Below, one piece after another: positions 9,801-19,854 of a stretch of 64,000 nucleotides of DNA (position 1 is its first letter; every line of letters starts with the position of its first letter). Under the pieces are notes generated by a model that was not told where the DNA came from, made no database searches, and was given only the letters and a program-made list of their open reading frames with translations. Source of the stretch: Harmonia axyridis (Eukaryota > Arthropoda > Insecta > Coleoptera > Coccinellidae); the NCBI RefSeq assembly GCF_914767665.1, contig NC_059506.1, forward strand, positions 17,895,825 to 17,959,824, read 5' to 3'. The position numbers and the translations under genes are program-made.

Positions 9801-12134
9801 TTTTTGAGCAAATTAGATCTTATTTGAAAGACAACATCTTGTTGATTAAGGAAAAAATATACTCATGATGAATTTGATTCAGCTGCTTCCGATAGGGAGC
9901 GCTAAGTCAGAAGTTCATTGTTTTGTTCATTTTTCTCTGAAATTTCAAATGTAATGATAGGATTTTCTTAACAGAAACAAAAATTTCATTGAATTTGCAT
10001 AAAAAAACCTGGAGGTCGCAAAGCGATAGTTTCAGGCGTTCTGAAGTTATGGCCGAAAGAAGATATTCTTCAACTGATGCACAGCGAAAAACCAAATTGA
10101 GTCTTCAATTTCTAACAGAAACAGAAATCCCATCAAATTTGTATGAAAAAACCAAAAGGTCGCAAAGCGATAGCTTAAGACGTTCTGGAGTTATGGCCGA
10201 AAGAAGACACAATTTAGTTTTTCAGTGCATCAGTTGAAGAATATCTTTTTTCGTCCATAACTAGAGAACCCCTGAAGCTATCGCTTTGCGACCTTTTGAT
10301 TTTTTCATAGAAATTTGATGGGATTTCTGTTTCTGTTAGAACTTGAAGACTTAATTTGGTTTTTAGCAGTGCATCAGTTGAAGAATATCTTCTTTCGGCC
10401 ATAACTTCAGAACGTCTGAAATTATCGCTTTGCGACCTTTAGCTTTTTTCATGCAAATTCGATGAAATTTTTGTTTCTGTTAAAAAAATCCTATCATTAC
10501 ATTTGAAATTTCAGAGAAAAATGAACAAAACAATGAACTTCTGACTTAGCGCTCCCTATCGGAAGCAGCTGAATCAAATTCATCATGAGTACATTTTTTC
10601 CTTAATCAACAAGATGTTCTCTCTCAAATAAGATCTAATTTGCTCAAAAATGTTGAACCAAACTGAAGTTACAGACATTTCAATCGGTCAGATTTCTATC
10701 TTTCCCCCACCCTTATTTGATGTCGCACAATCGAAAGTGACAATTCAAACAGATAGAGAATTTTCCAAGGTTTACAGTGATGATATTTTTTTTCCAACTT
10801 AATATGAAAATTTTTCGAGTAAAATGCATTTTTCTACTCGACGATAGCTATTACGCCCCCTAGCGGTGGAGGTATGAATTTCAAAACAATTTCCAGTGAT
10901 TTCTTTTGTTTACTTTAGTGGTAAAATTTTTTACCGCAAGTCTCTACGATGAGTGGTTCCTGAGATATAGCCGCTTACCTCGCTTATTTGCCCACCCTGT
11001 ACATGAGAAAGCTGTGTGCAAAATGGGTTCCACGCGAGCTCACAATCGTTCAAAAGCAACGTGTTAATGATTCCGAGCAGTGTTTGAAGCTATTTAAGTG
11101 CAATAAACCTGAATTTTTGCGTCGATATGTGAAAATGGAAGAAACATGGCTCCATCATTTCACTCCGGAGTCCAATGCGACAGTCAGCTGTGTGGACTGC
11201 ATACGATGAACCGAATCCAAAGCGAGGAAAAACACAACAGTCAGCTGGCCGTGTTATGTCATCAGTAGATATTCTGGGATGCGCAACGTATAATATTCAT
11301 TGATTACCTCCAAAAGAGCCAGACCATCAACAGCGATAATTTTTTAGCGTTATTGGATCGTTTAAGGATGAAATCGTTAAAAAATGAAATCGTTTTTTTG
11401 AAGAAGTAAAACGCGCTATTTCATCGAGACAATGTGCCGTGTCACAAATCAATGAAAACAATGGCAAAATTGCATTAATTGGACTTCGAATTGCTTCTGC
11501 ATCCACCGTATTCGCCAGATCTGGCCCCCAGCGACTTTTTCCTGTTCTCAGACCTCAAAAGAATGCTCGCTGCTAAGAAATTCAGCGCCAATGAAGAAGT
11601 AATCGCCGAAACTGAGGCCTATTTTGAAGCGAATAGAAAGACAAATCGTACTACAAAAATGTTATCGAAAAGTTGGAAGATCGCTATAATTGCTGTATCG
11701 CCCTCGAAGGCAACTATGTTGAATAATAAAATCGAATTTTGCCAAAAAAATGTGTTTTACTGTGGTAGACCAGGGACTTTTCAATTGGCCTGTTACTTGG
11801 TGCTTTTTTATATTACCTGTATGTTGTTCTCAGCAGGAGGCGGAACTAGTTTGGTTACATTTCTACCATGTATCACAGTTACGTTCTGGACAAATGGAAA
11901 TTTCTCGACCAAATCTTGGAAGTTTAATTCCAGCCAATCGATATTACGAATTTCTAGGTTTGTGGTATTCACCGGATATTCCAAGCTGGGCAGATGTTTC
12001 TCGCATATGATTTGGTGATCTCGAAAAATACAGGTACTTTTTTGTGGTCCTGCCTTGGTCGATCCTTCTATAATTGACAGTAGTAGAACAGTTCTAGAAA
12101 GAAAATATATATGAAATAGAATTCTTATTTTCAT
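6831..12134 (-). CDS. Leucine-rich-repeat single-pass membrane protein, six exons, complete
   Basis: Exons read right to left: 12134-11817, 8212-8059, 7879-7740, 7683-7348, 7286-7077 and 7013-6831. All junctions are AG/GT and the phases fit, giving 447 codons including the stop. The protein starts with a hydrophobic signal segment (IRILFHIYFLSRTVLLLSII). Next comes a Cys pair region, then repeats of type LNNLRLKRIRKEFF and LEELSLRFNHLKHLP, a first LRR cap (GNKWNCSLNLDWV), a second N-cap (CPLKCSC), further LRRs (TLYLQGNEISSIS, DIFLDYNKISSVEEL, VLSLRGNRLSQI), a C-cap (GGNPWRCDCPF), and a transmembrane helix near residues 408-426 before the short tail RTGRVPWIVTKMP. An extracellular LRR domain with a short cytoplasmic tail is inferred. 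Its layout recalls insect LRR proteins named halfway or singed wings 2; I hold that name loosely. Intron 1 (3.6 kb) carries a nested mariner. Confidence 0.9.
8421..8546. repeat. AT-rich inverted repeat (hairpin) in LRR intron 1
   Basis: Arms AAACACTTGACTATA and TATAGTCAAGTATTTT are extended by AAAGAAAATAAAAT and ATTTATTTCTTT. They enclose a loop of about 45 bp. It could be a small MITE or simply a hairpin. Confidence 0.6.
8547..8944. other. LRR intron 1 sequence left of the mariner
   Basis: Contains a short open stretch at 8731-8922 that I could not tie to any family. No other structure seen. The mariner begins just after TA at 8943-8944. Confidence 0.4.
9158..11745 (+). pseudogene. Mariner transposase, decayed and interrupted
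   Basis: The N-terminal part at 9158-9358 reads FEGKNTVEAKSWLDEEFP and DWYAKFKRGEMSNEDGERSG, the paired-type HTH region of mariner. After the palindrome the frame resumes with RKLCAKWVPRELTIVQKQRV, MEETWLHHFTPES (first catalytic Asp position read here as E), WDAQ, IIFIDYLQKSQTI, HRDNVPCHKS (second Asp) and HPPYSPDLAPSDFFLF (third Asp of the D,D34D triad). Several stops and shifts occur even outside the insertion, so the copy was already decaying or has since decayed. Confidence 0.85.
9452..10999. mobile_element. 1.55-kb foldback element P1 (CAGGGTGGGCAAATAAGCG ends) inside the mariner
   Basis: The left half is mirrored by the right half almost throughout. It begins CAGGGTGGGCAAATAAGCGA and ends with its reverse complement, flanked by TA at 9450-9451 and 11000-11001. 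Mirrored blocks include TGATGATATTTTTT, CTAGGGGGCGTAATAGC and CAATCGGTCAGATTTC. The centre (about 10015-10440) consists of about 144-bp units around GTCGCAAAGCGATAG, two in one direction and two in the other. It has no transposase, and short open frames across it are by-products of the repeats. TA duplication and lack of coding point to a non-autonomous Tc1/mariner-type foldback. Confidence 0.85.
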
Positions 12135-12516
12135 AGAATAGTTCGTAACAAAAATGTAATTGTAAGAATTACAAGCAAGACGGTAATTGTAGCAATAAAC
12201 TGAAGATATTAATTGACATTCGGAGATAATTTAATCAAATAATTTATTCATCTTCCAAGTTGATGCTATGTGCAAAAAACAAATTTGAAAATTTTGGTAA
12301 TATAGGACCGAACCAATCTCCTTCATGTTGTGTGCCACACTCGCTAGAAATATAAGGAAATCAATCTAGTCCATCTGATTTCAGTTTTTTTTTTTTAAAT
12401 AATCAATTTTTCAATAATGTCAGCGACAGTGTGAAACTGTCAAAGAATTCATTTCATACATTTATTTTCATCAAAATCCTCAGTTATTAAAGTAAAAAAA
12501 AAATTAAACCAATAAA
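12135..12516. promoter_or_regulatory. Divergent intergenic region between the LRR gene and a small Cys-rich gene
   Basis: 382 bp separate the two start codons, which point away from each other, so both promoters must lie here or in unseen upstream exons. I see no strong TATA box. A poly-T run lies near 12384-12396 and a poly-A run near 12494-12503. Confidence 0.4.
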
Positions 12517-12762
12517 ATGCATGCCAAAACATGTTGTGCTTTGTGTGCGTCGAAAAGAGAGAAGAAAGAGGAGCCAATATGTCCACCGATACGTTGTAAA
12601 TGTTTGAAAGTGGACGAGAGCCAGTACATAATCGGGAAAGGTGTGTACAACTGGGTGGATAATAGGGAAACCGGAAAGAAGGAGTGCAAGCTCACTAAAG
12701 TGATTTCAAGACTAGACATGAATGCTTTCCACAGGAAGATTCCCTTCGACCCTTTCCGCTGA
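12517..12762 (+). CDS. Small cysteine-rich protein A (81 aa), unknown function
   Basis: A single open frame starts with ATG at 12517 and stops with TGA. The N-terminal third holds AKTCCALC at residues 3-10, a Lys/Glu-rich linker, and EPICPPIRCKC at residues 19-29. This gives CC-x2-C-x11-C-x4-C-x-C. The rest is basic and polar with one more Cys. There is no signal peptide and no membrane segment. The same pattern recurs in the gene at 19582, and the shared frame and higher GC than the flanks argue that it is coding. Six closely spaced Cys could bind zinc or form disulphides; that is inference. I do not recognise the family. Confidence 0.65.
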   Translation: MHAKTCCALCASKREKKEEPICPPIRCKCLKVDESQYIIGKGVYNWVDNRETGKKECKLTKVISRLDMNAFHRKIPFDPFR

Positions 12763-12930
12763 TGTGATTTGTACAATGTTACCTCTTTTTGATCATAAAG
12801 TACTTGCTATACCTAGATATTATTTCTTTATATTATCTTCATCAGTGTCAGATGAACTGCACTCCGCAGTATTACGCCTGTCTGACATGTATATCTTACA
12901 CGAAATAATTTTCTCGTAATTTACATATTA
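12763..12930. other. Downstream region of small gene A
   Basis: Short AT-rich stretch. No AATAAA seen close to the stop. Confidence 0.35.
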
Positions 12931-13255
12931 GTCTAGTAGACAAATTCAAAAAAGGTGGGTCTCCTGGAAAAATTCCGAACTCAATGAAACTTCTACAGGT
13001 TGTTCGAGGGTGTTGTGGGATGTCTCTGTCAAATTATCCTACACGAGGACCCTGTGCTTACTTGAGGGCAGCCAAAGAACCTCAACATTTCCGGCCTTCT
13101 TTCAGTTTTTTACTCATTACCTCTAAACTAAGTAGTTTTCGAACAAAACGTTCATTTTTAAAGTTGTAGATCATTAAATGCTCTTCAATGTTTTATCCAC
13201 AAACTTTTTCGTAAACCTAATATCAACTGAGATATAATCGATCAAATTTATAGTC
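12931..13255 (+). mobile_element. Half copy of the inverted-repeat element at 13256
   Basis: From GTAGACAAATTC through TTGTTCGAGGGTGTTGTGGG and on to ATATCAACTGAGATATAATC, this stretch matches both the left arm of the following element and the reverse complement of its right half (14073-13740). It is a truncated copy abutting the full one. Confidence 0.7.
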
Positions 13256-14073
13256 CAGTAGTCAAAGCAAAAAAGTGGGGTCTGCTGGATAAAATTCCGA
13301 ACTTGATGAAACTTCTATAGGTTGTTCGGGGGTGTTGTGGGATGACTCTGTCCAGTTATCCAACACGAGAAACCTGTGCTAACTTGAGAAGGGCCGAAGA
13401 TTCCCAACATTTTTGGACTTTTTTCGGGTTATATACAATCATTCTTTACAATTTATTTTTGTTTATTATTTATTGATTTAACCCAGTTGATCTGATTATC
13501 AAAGTTCGAAATGATTATGGGTTGATAGGAATTTACAGTAAGGTGATAACATGCCACGATAACATTGAAATATCTACTCTTCACATAAACGTAGGCTTTT
13601 AGTCAAAGCTAACTCCCGCCTCCACCTCTTTGTGTTCAATATGTCGATATTGAGTATTTACTATAATTACCATAGAACGGCTGGTAATTGTTAGTTACAG
13701 GGTCAAAACCTTTATTTTTTGTCAATTTTTGACATTTTGAGAAAATTCCTCTAAATTTGATTGGCTGTATCTCGGTTGATATGAGGTTTAGAAAAAAGTT
13801 TAAACGAACAAAATTATAAGGAATTCAATTATCTACAACTTTGATCATAAACATTTTGGTCGAAAACTAATTAAGTTGAAAGTTCTAAGCAAAAAACCGA
13901 AAAAAGTGCAAAAAAGTTGAGGTTCTTCAGCCCCTCCTCAAGTTAGCATAGGGTCCTCGTCTTGGATAACTTGACAGAATCATCCCTTAGCACCCCCAAA
14001 CAACCTGTAGAAGTTTCATTAAGTTCGTAAATTTTTTGCAGCAGACACCACTTGTTTTGCTTTGTCACTGCAC
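13256..14073. mobile_element. 0.82-kb terminal-inverted-repeat element, non-coding
   Basis: The left end CAGTAGTCAAAGCAAAAAAG mirrors the right end CTTGTTTTGCTTTGTCACTG. The inverted match continues for about 160 bp (TGAAACTTCTATAGGTTGTT, TTATCCAACACGAG, CTAACTTGAG). I found no coding region and no clear target duplication, so the superfamily is open. Confidence 0.7.
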
Positions 14074-14429
14074 TGCTCTTCATAAAATAATTCAAATCGG
14101 AACTATGAAAAAACTTGAAATTTGGCTAATATCGTTCAATCTTAGTCATTTCCACTAGGTCAGCTAGTGGGGTTTGGGGCTGTAGCAAACCACCCCAAAC
14201 CACAATAATTGAGTAGTTCAATAGAAATCACATACAAAAATACTTCCTTATGCCGACGAAGTTGCCAACAGATACTGGGATATCTCTGTCATAAAATATA
14301 TGCAATTATGTTACTCGGAAACGATTCGGAGAAGGTTCCAAAGTAAATGAAACATCTGGCTTCAAGATTTCCGTTTGAGTAACAGATTTCTCAAAACATC
14401 AATCTGTGTTATCATAAATTACGGTCACA

Positions 14430-15115
14430 AAAGCCAAAAGGAAATTCTGGAGAAGTTTCTGTGAGGAAATAGATAAAACAGTCCCAGCAGCCAGACTTCA
14501 ACAGGTACTATATAAGGATCACTCTAACCCAATTGGCCAAATAAAGAAGCCATGTGGGGACTTTACGAATGATCCTGAAGAGAGCCTAAGAGCTCTGCTA
14601 AAGACTCACTTTGCTGGCTTCAAACAGTTTACCACCGAAAATGAAGCCCCCAGCTGGGGAGGTATACAACCTTACCAGGTGGGATTTTCAGGGGTAGACT
14701 ATTCACACCAGGAAGAATTGAATGGAAGAAAAAAACTTTCAGCCCTTCAAATCAGCAGGCATGGACGGTATCTTTCCGGCCATGCTTCAGAAAGGTGGTG
14801 AAGCCTTGATAGCTGACCTTTTCGAGGCCAGCTCTGTAAGGGGTTATATTCTGAAATCATGGAGGAAGGCAAGGTTGGCATTCATACCGGCGGTGGTCCA
14901 AAACTTAGACAAGTGCAAGGACCTCCACATGGGGAAACAAAATACAAAGCTCTCTTAGCACTTGGCCACCCACGTAATTGGATCAGTATCATCCCACTCG
15001 GATCTGAGGGTTATTATTACTGAGGATATGTTCTTGTCTGAGCACATAACATCTGTCTCCAAAAAAGCCAAGAGAATGTTATTTCTTCTTCGAAAGAACG
15101 TCCTAGTGCAATAAG
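14430..15115 (+). pseudogene. LINE (RNase H-bearing, I/R1-like) reverse transcriptase, left part
   Basis: Translation in changing frames reads KAKRKFWRSFCEEIDKTV, PEESLRALLKTHFAGFKQF, PFKSAGMDGIFPAMLQKGGE, LKSWRKARLAFIPAV and, near 15040-15115, ITSVSKKAKRMLFLLRKNV. This is the linker and N-terminal RT of an I- or R1-like LINE. It breaks off where the RTE-like element begins, and the RNase H part of a matching LINE resumes at 18246. Confidence 0.7.
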
Positions 15116-15159
15116 TTTTGTAAATCGTTCAGACAAAATGTCATCCATATGGTTCACCT

Positions 15160-18100
15160 TCTTCTTCTTCTTCTTTAGCAGCCTTTCAGAATCCACTCCT
15201 GGACATAGGCCTCCCCTCTTTTCTTCCACTCTTCTCTATCCCTAGCTGTTCTATACCAGTTACGACCCGCAGTCTCTCTAATGTCGTCCATCCATCTTCT
15301 GGGGGGTCGTCCTACGCTTCTTTTATGCAGTCTCGGTCTCCACTGCATGATATGTCTTGTCCAACGGGTGTCGTCCTGTCGAGCAACGTGTCCTGCCCAA
15401 GCCCACTTCATGGTAGCAACTCGTTTTATTACATCCTCCACCCGTGTTCGCCGTCTGATCTCTTCGTTCCTTATGCGATCTTGGAGGTTGACGCCCAGCA
15501 TTAGTCTTTCAATGGCCCTTTGTGTTGTTCTGAGCTTGTTAGCGCTTCTGCAAGTCAGAGTAGTCGTCTCTAGCCCATATGTGAGGATCGGAAGGATACA
15601 GGTGTTGAAAACTTTTGATTTGAGGTTGATAGGTATATCAGGATTTCTGAGGGTGTGGCTGAGTTTTCCAGTAGCGGCTTAAGTCATACGGACTCTTCTT
15701 TGAATTTCGGCTTGCTGGTTTTCTATTCCAAGTTTTATTTGATGACCCAGGTAGATATAATCCTGAACCCTTTCTATCGCTTCCATACCTATCTGGATGT
15801 TCCTCTCTTCTGTTGTGAGGATTTTAGTCTTCGCTAGGTTCATTGTTAGTCCCACCCTCTCCGAAGCTGTCTTCAACTCCAAAAGCATTTCTTGCAACTC
15901 GACCAAGTCGCTGCTGATAAGCACAATATCATCCGCGAAACGCAGGTGATTTAAATATCGGCCATCGATCTTAAGGCCCCTGTGTTCCCAATGGAGGTTT
16001 TTAAAAACATCTTCCAGTGCCAGTGTAAAAAGCTTCGGAGAAATAGTGTCACCCTGTCTCACCCCTCTCCGTACAGGAATTAGTCCAGTTGATAAACCTT
16101 CTCCGATCCTCACTTGAAGCGTTGCCTTTTCATATATGTACTCAAAAAGGCTTCTGTATCTGGAATCTATCCTTGCATTGTCCATCGCTTGAAACACAGC
16201 CCATAGCTCGATGGAGTCGAACGCCTTGTTGTAGTCGATGAAGGCCAGATGAACAGTTATGTTGTATTCATTGCACTTTTCGATTAGTGTTCTGATGTTC
16301 TGAATTTGTTCGGCAGTGCCAAAACCTCTACGAAAGCCCGCCTGTTCCGGAGGTTGATAGCTGTCAAATTTAGTGGTCAGTCTGTTCGTAATCACTTTTG
16401 TCAGTAATTTATACGGAAGTGGAAGGAGACTTATTGGTCTATAATTCTCGATGTTGAATTTATCACCCTTTTTGAAGAGAAGAACGACCTGGGCGTTGTT
16501 CCAGTTGTCAGGTATTGTTCCGCTTTGTAAACACTTATTTAAGAGAATATTAAAGGTATTGAGAGTTGCTGCACCTCCCAACTGTATCATCTCCTTTGTA
16601 ATTCCATCTTCGCCTGGGGCTCGACCGCTTTTCATTTGCGAGAGGGCGAGAGTGATTTCGTCATTGGAGATATCTGGTATTTCTTCTGAGCCGACATTTG
16701 TCACCTTAGTGGAATGAACTAGTGGCTTCTGGTTCAGTGAGGAATATAGTTTTCCATAAAATGTCTCAACTATTTGGATGAGTTCGTTGTTTCCTTGTAC
16801 CATCTCTCCGTTATCGTTTTTCAATTGGTGTATTTGTCTTCTTCCAAGTGAGTTGATTGTTTTTAAAACTTTCATATTCTTATTGTCCTCAATGACTGCT
16901 TTTATCAGTTCTGTGTTGTGGTTCCTGATGTCTCTTCGCACATTCTTTTTAATCTTTTTATTCAGCTGGGTGTGTTCTGTTGTACCCTTCTTCGAATTTC
17001 TCCGTTCGTCCATCAATGTTCTGGTATGCTGTGATAATTTGTTGTTCTGTTGTTTTCTAGTATAACATACCTGTCGTGTAGCTGTTCGGATACCTGACTG
17101 GATTTTATGTTCGAGTTCGTTAATTCCAAGTGTTGATAGCTCAGTTGTTTGTAGCAGTTTATTGTTCAGAATTTTCTGATATTTATCTTCGTGTTGTTTT
17201 AATTCCGCTAGCGTTGGATACTTGTGTGATCGCAGTAACTTATTTCTTTCTAATTTAGTGTCAATTATAACCTTGGCCCTAGTCATTCTATGGTCGCTTC
17301 CTACATCAAACCTGTTCAACGTTGTTACGTCTGCAATTATGTACTTTTTATTGCTGATGATGTAATCTATTTCGTTCTTTGTGCTTGAGTCTGGGCTTCT
17401 CCATGTCCATCTACGCTTTGTTGGCTTCTTAAAGAAGGTGTTCATGCAGAATAAGTTCTCTCTTTGGAGATAGTTCATTAGGGTCTCTCCTCTTTCGTTT
17501 GATACACCCAGACCGAAATTTCCTCTGTTCGGGATACCATCGGTGTTGGTACTTCCCACTTTGGCGTTAAAATCACCAACTATTATCGAAAAATGTGCTC
17601 TCTCGGCCCTTCTTGCTGCCGTTATGTCGTCGTATAGCTGTTCAACTTCGTTTTCGTCCGAAGCGCTAGTGGGGGCGTACACTTGTATAATCTGGAGGCT
17701 ATACCTTCTAGATATCTGCAAGATCAGGTATATGACTCTCGAGGATATGGAACATACTTTAACGATTCGGTCCTTCAATCTCTTATTTACCAGCAATCCC
17801 ACTCCACCCAGATGAGTGTTTGTTTCGTTATTGTTCAAGTACAGAAAATGGCCAGACTTAAGTGTGATCCCTGTTTGTTGTTCCGGTCTTCTTGTTTCGC
17901 TTAAGCCTATTATGTCCCATTTTATCCACGATAATTCCTCCTCCAATTCTTCTAATCTGTTGTTAGATTGCATTGTTCGTATGTTGAATGCAGCAACGAA
18001 CAAAGTTGTTCTTGCTGTGTTGTTATATTGGGAATTTTTGCCTCCCCCAGAATCCGTGAGGCAGACCTTGAAGGTGTGGGATTTGGAACATTGGTTCCTA

Positions 18101-18205
18101 CCCACCTGGGGTACTATTCCTTTTGTTTTAAAATTCGCCATTTGTAATTTGGGGGTTTTTAGCCTTAATCCTCCACGCTGGCTAGACGGGTTGGAGGATG
18201 GTTAA
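15160..18205 (-). mobile_element. RTE-like LINE inserted into an older LINE
   Basis: On the minus strand the element starts near CCATCCTCCAACCCGTCTAG (18205) and ends in the short simple repeat TAAAGAAGAAGAAGAAGAAG (about 15176-15157). Such 3' microsatellite tails are usual for RTE-type LINEs. I could not find a convincing target duplication. Confidence 0.75.
15175..18141 (-). pseudogene. RTE-like endonuclease-reverse transcriptase, one in-frame stop
   Basis: From ATG at 18141 the frame runs 820 codons, meets a single TAA at 15679-15681, and then continues in the same frame to TGC-TAA at 15175, for 988 codons in all. The apurinic-type endonuclease comes first: FNIRTMQ near 52-58, GLSETRR near 80, VGDFNAKVG near 190 and GSDHRMTRA near 283. 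The reverse transcriptase follows: SGRAPGEDGI, NYRPISLLPL, QAGFRRGFGTAEQ, FIDYNKAFDS and RFADDIVLIS with FADD at 735-738. After the stop come PILTYGLETTT, WAWAGHVARQDD, RRWMDDIRETAGRNW and DREEWKKRGEAYV, the C-terminal block typical of RTE-type LINEs. Almost no other damage is visible, so the insertion looks young. Confidence 0.85.
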
Positions 18206-18245
18206 GGATAGTAGGTGATGGATATTAGGTTTGGAAAGGATTGTA

Positions 18246-19066
18246 GGTAGAGTTCACCGATGGATCAAAATCAGAGAGAGGAACTGGCATTGGGGTATAT
18301 GGACCTAAACTGAGGATCTCCAAAGCCCTGGGAAGTGAGCCCTCTATTTTACAGACCGAGATACGTATGTGCTAGGGGGTGTTTTGAAATGAACCTCAAA
18401 GGGGCGTATGCCTACATCACCACGGACAGCTAGACCATGCTGAGATTCCTGGAATCGTACTGACAGGGGTCTCTGTTGATCTGAGAGTGCCGTACACCAT
18501 ATGGCAACTGGCCAAAGGCAATAAAGTGATTCTACTATAGGTACCAGGGCACTATGGTGTTGAAGGAAATGAAAGAGCAGACGTACTAGCAAAAAGTGCA
18601 TCAAGGTTAACACCTGCTGGACCTGAGCCTTTCTATGGGCTGGGAAAAGACCAATATGAGGCAGCGGCTCAGCAATGGGAGTTGAATAAAAGGATAACCC
18701 GTTGGACCAACACTTCTGGACTTATTCAGGCCAAGAAATTCGTGAAGATTTCACCTACCTACGCCAAAAAGCTCTTGAAGCTGTCACGAGCCGAGCTTCG
18801 GGAGATGGTGGGACTGTTGACGGGGCACTGTCGGTACAAACATAATTTGTACCGTATGGGAAAGTCAGCACAAGAAAATTGGTATGCTGTGTGGATCAGA
18901 ATCAGAAACAGCCGAACACATGGTATGCAAGTGTCCAGAGCTGGCTGGCCTAAGAACCATTCATATGGGGAAGCCTGTCCTGGATACCCGAGAGGTAACG
19001 GCCAAGGCCCCTAAGGAGGATGTCAGTTTTATAAACGTAATTGACGCCATCCTTAGGTTTCTATGA
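18246..19066 (+). pseudogene. LINE RNase H domain and C-terminus, right part
   Basis: The frames give VPGHYGVEGNERADVLAKSA (the RNase H core ending), PFYGLGKDQYEAAAQQWE, ELREMVGLLTGHCRYKHNL, CGSESETAEHMVCKCPELAG (CCHC-like end) and INVIDAILRFL. It probably belongs to the same LINE as 14430-15115, split by the RTE-like insertion. Frameshifts and stops are present. Confidence 0.75.
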
Positions 19067-19581
19067 ATGAGTAGGGTAGAGAACAAACGATCTACATGGT
19101 CGCAGTTCCCGGAAGACTTACCGAGCCACAACGAACCCAGTTCAAATAATAATAATAATTGAAATAAAAAAATCATTACACCAATGGATTTTACTGAAAA
19201 AAGTAGAGTAGTTTTTTTCTATCTCAAATGGATTCTGAGATCTCCTCGTTAGACAACGAATGTGGTACACCCGATACATGTTTATCATTCATTTTTATAA
19301 TCCGATTTGTACATATAGATGTTTGTTCAATCTCAAAAAAATTCATTCATTTAAAATCATAAACAAACCAGTAAATTAATCTTTTGAATAATTTTTTCAA
19401 GGAAAATTATTCCAAAACGATTCTGCCCAATCACGATGAAGGATTTTTGCAAGCGCAAGATCAAGTGACGCCAGCTTAAATAAATGAAATGACAGTTAGA
19501 AATTTCGAAAAGTCGTAACATCCGTAACGCATTACCAAAATTAACAGTTTGCAGCGATAAAATTCTACTAAATTCGACGGG
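19067..19581. other. Upstream region of small gene B
   Basis: AT-rich; an AAT microsatellite (AATAATAATAATT) lies near 19147-19160. No coding signal. The promoter of the gene at 19582 should be here, but I see no clear core element. Confidence 0.4.
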
Positions 19582-19854
19582 ATGAATCCTGAACTTGCCG
19601 CTAAGAGCTGCTGCAGCTTCTGCAAAACGGAGAAGGCGAAAAGAGAACAAAAGAAAGAAATACCAATCTGCAAATCCAACCGTTGCAAGTGTGATAAGAA
19701 GAGACCTACGACGAGGCTGCTGGGCAGACCCATCAACATGGGTGGAGATATCTCGGTCGGTACAACAGAAAGGAACCCGCTAATGACCAAGTGGGAAGTG
19801 AAGGATGACGAAATCGCAACAAAAGATGTGACGAGTACCTTACCATCAGCCTGA
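19582..19854 (+). CDS. Small cysteine-rich protein B (90 aa), paralogue of A
   Basis: One open frame from ATG at 19582 to TGA. The N-terminal part reads AKSCCSFC at residues 7-14, a Lys/Glu-rich linker, and IPICKSNRCKC at residues 27-37, or CC-x2-C-x15-C-x4-C-x-C. The shared signature with the gene at 12517 is A-K-[ST]-C-C-x2-C, a basic linker, then P-I-C-x3-R-C-K-C. The C-terminal halves differ. There is no signal peptide or membrane segment. GC content rises clearly over the flanks. Orientation is the same as gene A, with 6.8 kb of transposons between them, so a tandem duplication later split by insertions is the simplest reading. Function unknown. Confidence 0.65.
   Translation: MNPELAAKSCCSFCKTEKAKREQKKEIPICKSNRCKCDKKRPTTRLLGRPINMGGDISVGTTERNPLMTKWEVKDDEIATKDVTSTLPSA

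Larger units (their letters stand above)
8945..11793 (+). mobile_element. Mariner element with TA target duplication, split by a palindrome
   Basis: Terminal inverted repeats are TGAGGCCAATTGAAAAGTCC on the left, and on the right the reverse complement of GGACTTTTCAATTGGCC ending TGT. Each end is flanked by TA (8943-8944 and 11794-11795), the mariner target. Without the insert at 9452-10999 the element is about 1.3 kb, normal for mariner. It sits in intron 1 of the LRR gene, antisense to that gene. Confidence 0.9.

Noticed and set aside
17543..18205. Plus-strand frames of 73-129 codons
   Set aside because: Shadows of the RTE-like ORF on the minus strand.
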